Shown piece by piece: positions 47,651 to 57,960 of a stretch of DNA of 64,000 bases. Both the position numbers and the translations under genes were made by a program. Origin of the DNA: Mangifera indica (Eukaryota; Streptophyta; Magnoliopsida; Sapindales; Anacardiaceae); assembly GCF_011075055.1 (NCBI RefSeq), contig NC_058155.1, positions 6,463,537 through 6,527,536 on the forward strand, written 5' to 3'. Numbering within the stretch: the first letter of the stretch is position 1; every line of letters begins with the position of its first letter. The notes below the pieces were generated by a model that saw only the letters and a program-made list of their open reading frames with translations, was not told the DNA's origin and searched no databases.

Positions 47651-48744
47651 TTTTTTAATTCAGAGTTTTAATATAAAACTTCAAAAAATAAAAGATAACA
47701 AAAAAAAAAAACCAATCCAATTAAAGTAATCCAGTTCAAAGGTTAAATATCCATTCCATAAATTTGATTGATAATAGAAGTGAAATAATCATCTTTAATT
47801 CAAGCAAATAAATTTGATTTCCTTTAAAGCTAAAAGAAATCAAGACATTCAATAGTAAAATTAACTGGAAAAAGCTTACAATCAATTCCTTATTATCAAA
47901 CAATTTCAATATTGAAAAATAATTCTCATTCATTCAATAAAAGCCGTAAAAATAGAGAATGTAAATTTATTCCAAGCAACCATTCAAAAGCTTAAACGAT
48001 TCAACTTGTTTCATTTCTTCCTAGTAAATTAACATGAAAAAGGAAGGTATTCAGTTAATTCACTTTGCCTCTTATTCTAATTCCTAACAACAATTACAGA
48101 TTGATATGAATTAGAAAACATATATGCAATCTCAAACCAATTCAACAAGCGAGAAATAGTAATTAATTGCATAAAGTCGAATTAAGGAAGAAATAAATAC
48201 TTGAATACAAAGACTTACGAATCACAACTTTACTTTCACAACCGACGATGGAGATAGAATCGTCCCCTTGAACCAAATTATAAAACTAACCGTTCATTTT
48301 CTACCAAGAAATTGTAGAGAGAAAAACAACAACCTCCTGCCTCCCTTTTTTTCTTTCTATTTAACATAAAGCACACCCTAATGATAAGATATCAAGGCTA
48401 AAAAATAGGAGTCCAGTTATTTGAGAGATTCCCTCCCCAATCCCACCAACTTTTTTTCCAAATTGGATTGTAAGTAGACTCTTCTTTGATTGGCCAAAGT
48501 GTAATCACTTGATAAGATTTTCCAATTTGACCTTCTTGCCTTAATTAGTATCTTAAGATATATCCAATCATAATCTCTGATGAATTTTGCTCAAAATATC
48601 TTTAGTTTTGCTCCAAATCTGCTCAAATTAATCTTTTAACTTGTTTTCTAATAAACCATAGAAAATGATACTGATAAGCTGACAAATTCACAACAAAAGC
48701 TAAGCAAATCATGACATAAATATATGCAAATAATGAATTCATCA
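47455..48744. mobile_element. 1290-bp TG...CA insertion with 5-bp TSD AGGAG
   Basis: Starts 'tggtggtccgtcgaaacctc' and ends 'aatgaattcatca', flanked by perfect 'aggag' repeats (47450-47454 and 48745-48749). Removing it restores the reading of the copia frame across the junction, so the boundaries are exact. TG...CA ends and a 5-bp duplication are those of an LTR or of a small LTR-type element. No primer-binding site, internal domain or internal LTR pair was seen, so a solo LTR is the simplest reading. It contains a (TA)n run at about 47610-47646. The orientation is uncertain. Confidence 0.8.
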
Positions 48745-49569
48745 AGGAGGAATCATGATTTCCCAAGAAAAGTATATAAAAGACCTCTTAAACCATGCTC
48801 ATATAGTAGAATGTTTACACTTTAACACTCCAATGGTAGTCAAAACTCAGTCAATGTCTAGAGACTCAAAAAGGGTAAATACTCAAGAACATCGAAGTCT
48901 ATTTGTTGCACTATAATACTTAACTTATATTCAACCAAACATTGTGCAAGTTATAAACATAGTATGCCAGAAACTTCAAGAACCAAATAAAGGGGACATG
49001 CGAGCTGTTAAAGAGGATACTATGTACCTCAAAGGGATAACAAATTATGGTATTAAATTTATATCTCAAATTCCACTAAAATTATATGCTTTTTGTGATG
49101 TAGACTGGATAGGACGTCTTACAACTAGAAGAAGCATAATAGAGTATTGTGTATACTTAGGAGCAAATTGCATTTCATAGTCATCAAAGAAACAACCAAC
49201 CATCTCAATATCAAGTGTAGAGGTAGAATATAAAGCTATGACAATTACAACAATATAGATCACATGAATAACTTTTCTTCTCAAAGATATTGGAATTCAA
49301 CTCCCTGAAGCACCAGAATTATTTTGTGACAACATGAGTGCATTACATATGACAATACAACCTATGTTCCATGCAAGAACAAAACACATTGAGATAGATT
49401 ACCACTTTGTGTATGAGCAAGTTGTTGTGGGATCATTTATTACAAGACATGTTGCATCAAGTCACCAAATAGCCAATATTTTTACTAAAACACTGCCCAA
49501 GCTATCATTTCAACATTTTCGTGACAAGTTATTAGTACATTAAACCATTTCCTCTAGCCTGAGAAATAG
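48745..49569 (+). pseudogene. copia reverse transcriptase end and RNase H, broken
   Basis: Continues from the interrupted frame with ISQEKYIKDLL, then AFCDVDWIGRLTTRRSI (RNase H, first Asp block) at about 49088-49140, the SSKKQPTIS block, VEVEYKAM, a CDNMSAL block (about 49325) and HARTKHIEIDYHFV (about 49373-49414). The frame ends FTKTLPK...FRDKLLVH at 49543. Stops at about 49180 and 49257 break the domain. Confidence 0.8.
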
Positions 49570-49825
49570 TGAAAAGGAATGAATAATTCCAGTTAATGGC
49601 CAAGATTAGAGTCATAAATTAGGGAAATTATTTAGTATTAATTATCTTTATTATCTCATTCATGATTTTTTATTAATTTTTCATATCTTTATCTTTTATT
49701 TTCACCTTAATTTTTTTTTAATGTTAGAATTATACAATTAGCCGTTTTATGATTTTGTATAAATATCTTTATAATTTCTAGTTTTAAGTGAGAGAAATGA
49801 AAATTGTCTTTTCTATATTTTCTTA
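49570..49825 (+). repeat. 3' LTR of the copia element
   Basis: About 256 bp starting 'tgaaaaggaatgaataa'. The polypurine-like 'gagaaatagtg' just upstream fits the plus-strand priming site. It differs from the 5' LTR by many substitutions and several small indels. Confidence 0.78.
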
Positions 49826-49997
49826 GAAAATTTTAACTTAGATCTAATTAGACCGTGCGAGAAAAAAAAATGTTAACGTAAGTCATGCTTAGGTTTAACA
49901 ATATTTGGATTAATTAATTAATGATCTATTTAAGTGTGAGACAACACAACTTATGCTTAATTATTTATTTATGTTTTTATTTTTTCAAAGTAGGGAT

Positions 49998-52950
49998 TAG
50001 ACATGTCAATTGGGTCGGGCCAAGCAGAGGCCTGACCTAAAAGACGAAAATAAAATCAAGCACGAAAAGACCTAAACTAGCATTGTAGCATACTGGGGTA
50101 GGCCTATGGATCTATTGCGCCGGGTTTGGGGCTTTAGTATCAAGCCCATGGGTTGGCCCAATCTGGCCCAACATTGTCGAATAAATAAAATAAAAAATAT
50201 ATGTTTTTTTCTTCAACTGCAAGTTTCTCCCAACTTTTGCCTTGTGGCAAAAGTTGTTGTTTAATTTTTTTTAAATTTATTTATTTATTTTCTTTATAAA
50301 CCAATTCAATTTTTCTTCATTTTCAATTCTTTTATTATATTTTCAATCTCATTTTCTTTCATCAACTCTCTTTCGAAAACTATAAATTCACAAATAATAA
50401 TTCTTTGTGTTTAAAATTTTATTTTTATTTTTATTTTATCATTACAAAATATTATAAATAGATCCAATGTTAAATGAATTCAATCAATTTGAATATTATT
50501 ATGTTGGTGCTAATGATATTATTGATAATGCATAAGGTGGAATAGGTGGGCACCAACAGGTGAAAGTGGTATAGGTACAAGTTCACATTATTCGACGGAG
50601 AGAAAAAGAAAACAAACGTCAATGGTGTGGAAACACTTCGATCGAATAGAGGAAACAATAGAAAGAAAATTAATTCATCAAGCAGTATGTAAATATTGTG
50701 TTTCTTATTTAACATGTGCAAGTACAAGTGGGACGGGACATCTTTGTTGACATGTTATTGATTACTATAAAAAAAAAAATTCATGTGAGCTCAGAGGACA
50801 AAAACAAATTTTATTCACCCGATCATGATTCGTTGGTCTAGGTGCCAGTTCAACAGGAGGTTTGAGCGGTTTCAAACACATGGGAGAAATGTCAACTTTT
50901 ACATATGATCAAATGAAGATGCAAGCCTACATGATTAGATACGTAGTTGTTTCTGATCAACTTTTTAGTTATGCAGAAGATGAAATTTTAGAATAGATGA
51001 TGTCAAATAGTGTTCAACTAATATTTAGAAGAATTCTTAAGTCAACTCTTAGGTCAGATATCTTGAGAAATTATAAACTAATGAAATTACAAATTATTGG
51101 AGAATTAAGTAATTTTAATGTTGTTATTTCAATAATTTCTGATTTATGGAATGCTACAAATTAATATATAAGGTATCTTTGTGCAACTGTCCATTATATT
51201 AATTATGATTAGCAGTTATGCAAGACAATTATTACATTTAAAAATTTAGAATATTTGCATGATGATCTTACAATTTATTGTGCATTGACAAATAATTTTG
51301 AGGAACATAAAATTAATAATTCCATTTTTTTAATTACTTTTGATAATGCCAAAAATAATGATAAAGTTATTGAATATATGTATAATCATTTATCTCTTCT
51401 ATTTAATGAGAAATTATTTTATATTAGGTGTGTATATTATATTATTAATTTAATAGCTCAATAAGGCTTGAACTTGACTAAAAAACATTTAAAAATAATT
51501 AGACATGTCATTGCATATATTTCATCATCCCCATAACGGGTACAAATATATTATCAATTATGTAGATCAATGAGATTAAGACAAAAAAAAATTAAAAATA
51601 GATACTAAAACTAGGTGAAATTCAACATACCTCATGTTAAAAACGTGCGAAGGGTATGAAATTCCTATAACATGATACTTCAATACCTAACCAAAAGATT
51701 TAAAGGATCTTTTTTTTAAAGAATAGCCACGGATCATTGCTCAGGTGTGTATTATTCAACAACTTTTTAAATAATATATAATATGATAAAAATAAGTGAT
51801 ATCTTTAAAGAACATAGATATTATCAGTCTCATCATACTTTCCAAAATAGATATTTGCAAATGGAACAAAAATTTAAAAAATATTAGAGTGAAATTCTTT
51901 TACTTTATTTTGCAGCAACTGTTTTAGATCTTAAGACAAAAACTAATGAATTACAAAATTTATTTGATGTTATTAATGAAAATTTTCAATTAATAGCAAT
52001 GTTAATTCTGTTGAATATGTTCAAGATTTTTCACTTGATATGTATAGTATTTATAAATAAAAATATGCAAGGATTGGACAAAATTCTGTATCAGAGGTAA
52101 GTTATGGTAGTTCAGACAAAAAAAATCATGTATATAGTCTCTTTTGTGCAAAGATAAATAACTTGTTAATCAAAGTACAAATTATAGTCAATTTTATAAT
52201 TATATCAATATTGACCATTATTCAAAAATTGTTCAAAGATATAATGCTAAAAAACTAAATGTTTTGACATGGTGAAAAGACAAGACAAAAACTTTTTCTG
52301 TGCTTGCTGCTATGGTTTGAGATCTACTAACATCTCTGGTGTTAACTGTAGCATTGAAATCCGCTTTTAGTGTAGGTGGATATTTGCTAGATGATAGACG
52401 ATCCAATTTACACTCAAATATGGTCGAAGTGATAATGTGTATGAATGATTAGGTCAAAACTGATTTCAAAATATAGAATTGTGTGCCAGAAGACATCTTT
52501 GAAGAATTTAGAGATTTGAATGTTGAAGATGCGTAGAGAAATCATATATAGTATATACATTTTATTTATATTTTGTAATTTATATAATATGTAAATTAAT
52601 TTATTTGTATTATATTATCAATTTATAATATTTTTCGTCATGTAACCACGATATTCTTCTGCCACAAATGAGAGATTATAAATAAAATATTTGAGGTACT
52701 ATTTTCAGTTTTAATAATTGAAAAATAATTTATGTTTAAAAATTTTAATAAATTTTTTTTTAAAAATATTGTTTGAATGGGCCACTCAGACTTGATTAAG
52801 GCATATTACTATATGGGTCAGACCTTGGGCCTTCACATATCAATGGACTGACTCAGCCTGAAGGTTTATTACTCTATAGGCCTTAGGCCCAATTCAATCC
52901 ATTACCTTGATGAGACAAACCAGAACTAGCCTAACCCATTGACACCTCTC
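49998..52950 (+). mobile_element. hAT transposon remnant with TIRs and 8-bp target duplication
   Basis: Left end 'tagacatgtcaattgggtcg' and reversed right end 'gagaggtgtcaatgggttag' form the terminal inverted repeats. The flanks are 'gtagggat' (49990-49997) and 'gtaggatg' (52951-52958), an 8-bp hAT-type duplication differing by a shift. Subterminal 'gggcc' and 'ggccca' words are typical of these elements. The body is about 2.95 kb and encodes a decayed transposase. It lies 170 bp beyond the copia 3' LTR. Confidence 0.8.
50560..52540 (+). pseudogene. hAT transposase, decayed
   Basis: A BED zinc finger (SMVWKHFDRI, then CKYC, near 50617-50760) starts the protein. The middle region contains SDLWNATN (about 51138-51161) with a downstream open piece, 51255-51464, carrying ITFDNAKNNDKVIEYM and RCVYYIINLIAQ, motifs of the hAT catalytic region. 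The C-terminal dimerisation block lies at about 52300-52443 (ALKSAFSVGGYLLDDRRSNL). It resembles RICESLEEPER/ZBED-type transposases. Numerous stops and frameshifts mean it is not expressed as a working enzyme. Confidence 0.85.
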
Positions 52951-54594
52951 GTAGGATGATAAAATTCTATATTATTTGACTTAATGGTGAAGTGAAATGA
53001 GCAGAGAATTATTGTTGAAAGAGGGAAAATATAGTTTGACATAAAAGTTTCTCATTTAGTAAAGGAGTTACATATATATAAAAAGATGAATCAGAGGCTC
53101 ATCCTTATCCATGGAACTATTGAGGAAGAAGATGGAATCTTGTTCTCCAACAGACTGATACTGATAGCAACAGGAGAGCCATAGCTGTCCTGTTATTTCG
53201 TCTAAATAATATAATATTATAGAATATCTAGTAAATATTTATTTTCCTATCTATCAATTTGTGGGCCTCTTCTTTATTCTTTATTGGGTATGCTCCAGTC
53301 TTTGCCAGCTCCCTACAAAATTGGCAAGCTCCATACTGTTTTATGTCCACTCAAAATGGGTATACGGACCATGTTAGCCCGACAAGCCTATCCCTTTTAC
53401 ATATACGCATACACAAACACAAACAAATTTGAATTTTGATTTATTTGGCATTTAAGAGACTACTCCCTTTCCTAGTGTAACATGTCCAAATAGCCCAACT
53501 TATCATTAGAATATTATTTGCTTTTGATACATACTCTATTATAATTTTGTTTTTGATTATAATCACTTTGTTTTTAAGTTTTTTTGAAACTTCTCCAAAT
53601 AATGTTGGATGGACATGCCAATGTGAGACCCCTTACAAAACTCAGTATCATTGCTATAGTTTGTCTCATCATCATTCAAAAAGATACACAAAATGACTTT
53701 GATATCAAGTTTTGCAGTGTCAAAGTAAGATTTATCTAGAGCTCAAGAGGACAGGTGAAGTAATTTTGATACCATGTTTTGCCAATATATTATTTGTCAA
53801 AAAGTGTCACATTCACCAAATTTGTCATACCATAGCTCAAAAGAATGCACAAAGTAACTTAGATACCATTTGTAACATCCCTAATTAGTCTAATTAGCCG
53901 AATTGATTGTCAATATATTATCCACTTTAGATATAGTTCATAAACACATCTTAATTGCTTAGCAGCTCACATGTTATTAACTAGTCTTATTCTAGTGTTC
54001 CGAGTAATATAAAATATATATACAAACTCAGCATCTTTACTATACTTTGTTAATGTAGTGTTTGTCTAAAGGTATCATATCTATATGTAAAACATACTAT
54101 TTATACACATAAAAGAATTCTTAGAAAGGGTTAAAATGCAGAACTTCCTTAATCAATGGTAATATACCATTAGATAAAGTCATGTTCATTTATTTCTCCG
54201 TTTTGGCCGAATTTATAAATTTTACTGTCAAATAACAACAAATAATCATGATATATTGTTAATAAACAAGGTTGTTTCATACCTTCTGAATACACATATA
54301 TTTGTTAGAAGTACAATAACAAATATTCAATTTAGAGAAAAAATATTTGACTTTTAAGAACCAATTTTTGATTTTTTGAGACAAAAATTTTCATCACCTC
54401 ATATAAAATTAATTGTGGTGATAAATTTTGTTAACAAACTTAAATTTCTGTAAGTATGATCCATGTTTCCCATGTTACAATAGAAACTTATAAATTCTTC
54501 CTTCATATAACTTGTAATTTACAGGAACTCGGACATGGTGATTGATAATTATTAAAAGAAAGATGGAGCAAGTGAAAATGTGTCATACATACAT

Positions 54595-54647
<53 letters not shown>

Positions 54648-55494
54648 TATATGAAAAATAAGTTTTGAAAATAAAGAATTTTTTTACCAAAAAGGATAGA
54701 AAATCTATGGACAAAATGAACACCCATAGAAGGAAAAATTGGAGTTATATGAAGAGAGAGAAAGTAAAACTTTTGGGATTAAGATGAAGAAAAGTATCAT
54801 GATTTCATACATTATTATCCAATATAACTGCAAAAATTGTCCATTGTAGGTCCATTATTTTTCAAATTTAGAGCCTTCATATGTGAATTGTGATGAAAGG
54901 AAAATAAAATGGCCGCAAAAAGTCAATCAAATTTCTCCCTCTCTCCCAATTTCATATTACTGAGAATCTGGTTTTCAATTTCTTTTTTCAAAATTAAAAT
55001 TTATTGAAGAACTTTAAAAATTATTCTCAATTCACTCACAAACAAACACTTCAAACCATTTATCTCATTTACAAGCAATCATTCTAATTAACTGTAATAA
55101 AACTACATGAATAAATAATAAATAATAATGTATATAAACTTATATAAAAATAATAATATATTATCCAATCACATAATAATACATTATTATTTATATATAT
55201 AATATACTCTATCACATACAACTCAATTTTGTACTTAAATTTTATTCCATTCACGAGCAAATAACAATTAATCAACTGTATTAAATTATAATAATTCTCC
55301 CACTACTATGAATAAATATTTAATCACAAACCCACCACAGCTATGATCTCCATTCCAATTCATGCATGCCAAAATTAAATTCTGATTTTAGAACTTGTAA
55401 ATAATTAATTAAATTACTACTTTTTTTTAACAGTAATGTAAAGATTTTGATCGCTTCTTGACAATGCCAACATTCAAGTTTTTGTCTTCTGTCT
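52951..55494. other. Intergenic with compound microsatellite and a repeat of unknown class
   Basis: 53590-54070 holds a less AT-rich segment in which 'ctcagtatcattgctatag' (53641) recurs as 'ctcagcatctttactatac' (54028), suggesting an old repeat. A compound (cata)n-(ca)n microsatellite lies at about 54584-54644. 55095-55240 contains a family F-like fragment ('aatcacataataatacatta'). The 3' UTR of gene 3 should occupy the last few hundred bases. Confidence 0.45.
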
Positions 55495-57407
55495 TCACTC
55501 ACCACTTCCAATCGGAGAAGCAGCTGCTGCTTTGTTTGCAGCTATCTCGTAAGACCCACCACCACTTTCGTATTCGTAGTCTTCAGTGTCCAGATCTTCG
55601 CCTTCTTCATCATCTTGCACCTGACCCGCATTGCTATTATTTTCATCCTCTTGCATCAACGGCCATTGCTGCTCCGGCTGAACCATCAATGGCACCATCG
55701 GATTATTCACCGGCTTCATTATCTTCTCTCTGTACAAAGCGTCAAGCTGCGTGAAATATGGGCACGTCTTCGAATTCTCCGACCTTTCCTTGTTGCTCTC
55801 CTTCACTTTCTTGAAATACTTGTTGATGTTCTCCCACTTCTCTTTACATCTTTTAGCGCTCCGATCGTATCCCATGCTTCGCATTGCCACCGAGATATCC
55901 TCCCACAACGGCCCTTTCTGCCCATTTTCTTGATACCTATTAGCAAAAGCCGTCCGGAATTTAATCAAAGCTTGAACCTCCGCTTTTGGCCATCTCGACG
56001 AGCGCGACATTATAGTAGTATCCAAATTAATCATCATTGTTGTAGACGGCGGGGGATGTGGAGCTTCTTGTCTTTGCTGTTGTGGGCGAACCGATGGTTC
56101 AAGTGGCGGCGGAGCAGGCGGTTGTGGTGGGTTATTTTTTTCTTGTGATTGGATTAAGTTTTGCTGTTGTCCGGAGATCTTCTGCAAGAATGCAATGACG
56201 GCGGTGTCTTTAGCCGCCGCCGTGGATCGTTCTTGGATTAGAATTTCATGCTCTCTATTAATTCGTGTCATTTCTTGAATTCTCCAAGCTTCTTCACGAG
56301 CCAATCTTTCATTTTCGCGTCTCTCGATTGTTTCCAAGAATTTATCTTGCAGCTCCTCCTGCTTTTTTATCACCTGTTTCGTTAACCTCTTGAAGAATTT
56401 CTTCCACTTCCTCTTCCTCTTCATCACTTCTTCCGAATATTGCTCCTCCGACGCAGTCGAAGACGAGGTAGAACTGGAGAAAAGATGGGAAGAAATATTG
56501 GGAAAACTACTCGGAAACGAATTGAAAGCATGTGATGGAAGCGTTGAAGTGACATTTTGAGTAGTGTTTTGAGCAATAGGGTTTGTCGAAGTGGTGCTCA
56601 ACGGCATTGCTGTTGCAGACGGAGAAGAAATTACAGGTTGGAATGGAGTTGTTTGAGGTTTTGGTAATGGTGGATGATGGTGATGAAGAGCTTCTAATTG
56701 ATAGAAGAATTTGTAATGTTTGCCCTCTGGTTTCCCCGTTCGGCCATCTTTGGTTCTTTTGTGATACTTGTACACGTTCTCGAATTTCTCTTTGCATTTC
56801 TTGGCGCTTCGATGATACCCAAGCTCTACTAGTTTCCTGATAATAACAACAGGGCAACACAGCTCCATTTCTGTTTTTATTTCATCGAAAATTTGGCTAT
56901 ACAACAAAGTTCCATATCATATCCACATGTACAATTTTTTAAACCGATCAAAACGCTCAAATTCCAAGAGTAAAAAGGTAAAATAAAAAAAAAAAAAAAA
57001 CCCTAGATCATGTAAGTCAAAATAATCAGATACTGAAAATTTAAACAGATCTCCATGCATAATGAATGAATTAATCGAAACGAAGCAAATTCAGATGCAG
57101 ATTTACATTAAGCATATGGTCAAAATAATTAATCTCACCTTGAAACTTCTTCCCATAAGGGTCCTTTATGGCTGGAGTCACGAAACACTTGATCCATATC
57201 AGAACGTATCTTCAAAAGGGCCAAAGTTTCTTGTCTGGGCCACCGGTTTCCGCCAAAGCTGCGGTCGCCTTTGTCATCTTCGCCTCCGGAATTTGAGCCA
57301 GCATCAACAGCAGCAGCGGCAGAAGTGACATGATCTCCAATTAGGTCAGCAACGTGGGTGCCGGGGGAGTTTCCGAGCACGCCTGATGAGTCTTGTGCAG
57401 CTAGCAT
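55495..57407 (-). CDS. GT-2-like: GT-2/DF1-type trihelix factor, two exons
   Basis: On the minus strand, exons 57407-57139 and 56836-55495 give 536 residues. The 302-bp intron (57138-56837, donor 'aag|gtgag', acceptor 'tatcag|gaaac') interrupts Arg 90 in LWEEVS-R-KLVELGYHRSAKKC. Domains: N-terminal trihelix about 54-140 (NRWPRQETLALLKIRSDMD), basic KRKRKW (229-234), central coiled-coil (about 235-310, EEAWRIQEMTRINREHE), C-terminal trihelix about 370-462 (SRWPKAEVQALIKFRTAFA), acidic tail (about 497-513). The frame stays open 174 nt further upstream to 57581, but that part would add a hydrophobic stretch odd for a nuclear factor, and it contains the leader block shared with gene 2. I therefore take the inner ATG, MLAAQDSSG. 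It is a paralogue of gene 2 with a shorter linker and no long Ala run. Confidence 0.94.
56837..57138 (-). other. Intron of gene 3
   Basis: 302-bp GT-AG intron at the same codon phase and position as in gene 2. AT-rich, with an A-rich run (on the plus strand) near 56984-57000. No embedded element. Confidence 0.93.
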
Positions 57408-57960
57408 AGCATATAGAAGACTTGAAGCAATTACAGCTAAAAGTAATATCAGAAAATTGAGATGGTGAATTACTTGAGGGTCTGTTTTTATGAGATGCGC
57501 GTGTCCTTTATTTTTATTTTTATTTTTTTTATGTTGAGTTATTTCTTGTGGGATCGATCTCCTGTCAATTTCAAAACACAAATAAAAAAGAATATCTTTT
57601 TTTTAAAAAAAAAAAAATTAAGCTAAGGAATCTTCAGTTTTTTATATATTATTAAAATTAAAACAATAATAAAGTACAACTTAAGGCTCACCTGGGTTTT
57701 CTTTAATTATTTATATATAAATAACATCAGTAACAAAGTGAAAGAAAGATAGAGAGATGGAGAAATATAGGAGAATAAATAATAATAATAATGAAAATTT
57801 TATGATGAAGGGGGAGGCAGTGGCAACTGGTGCAGATAGGGACGATGGGGATAATATGCTGGGCCACGTTGGTCCGCTTTGCTTTTTGGGGAGTTTTGGA
57901 TTTCAGCGGCGGTTGGTTTTGTAAGTTTACTGAATTACCCCTAACGTGAAATCCATGGAC
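57408..57960 (-). promoter_or_regulatory. Leader and promoter region of gene 3
   Basis: On the minus strand, 'agctgtaattgctt' (plus coordinates 57425-57438) matches the leader of gene 2. A possible 5' UTR intron has donor 'ccag|gtgagcc' near 57689 and acceptor 'ttgacag|gag' near 57560. A TATA-like 'tatataaata' sits at 57708-57717 with a C/T-rich strand downstream. A GT-box-like 'ggggtaattc' (reverse of 'gaattacccc') lies at about 57933-57942. All positions are predictions from sequence words. Confidence 0.4.

Larger units (their letters stand above)
43395..49825 (+). mobile_element. Ty1/copia retrotransposon with both LTRs, inactive
   Basis: The 5' LTR (43395-43677) and 3' LTR (about 49570-49825) share 'aaaaggaatgaataa', 'attagagtcataaatta', 'gttagaattatacaatta' and other words. 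The 5' LTR is followed at once by the primer-binding site 'tggtatcagagtc' (43678-43690), a methionine-initiator-tRNA-type site typical of copia elements. Domains follow in copia order: gag, CCHC knuckle, protease, integrase, reverse transcriptase, RNase H. Stops and frameshifts break every domain. The two LTRs are clearly diverged, so the insertion is old. No target duplication is evident. A 1290-bp element interrupts the reverse transcriptase region. Confidence 0.9.

Noticed and set aside
43390..49830. 5-bp target duplication for the full copia element
   Set aside because: Flanks 'cagtc' and 'gaaaa' do not match; either decayed or the ends are off by a few bases.
55615..56148. Long plus-strand frame (177 codons) across gene 3
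   Set aside because: Antisense shadow of the GT-2-type coding exon.
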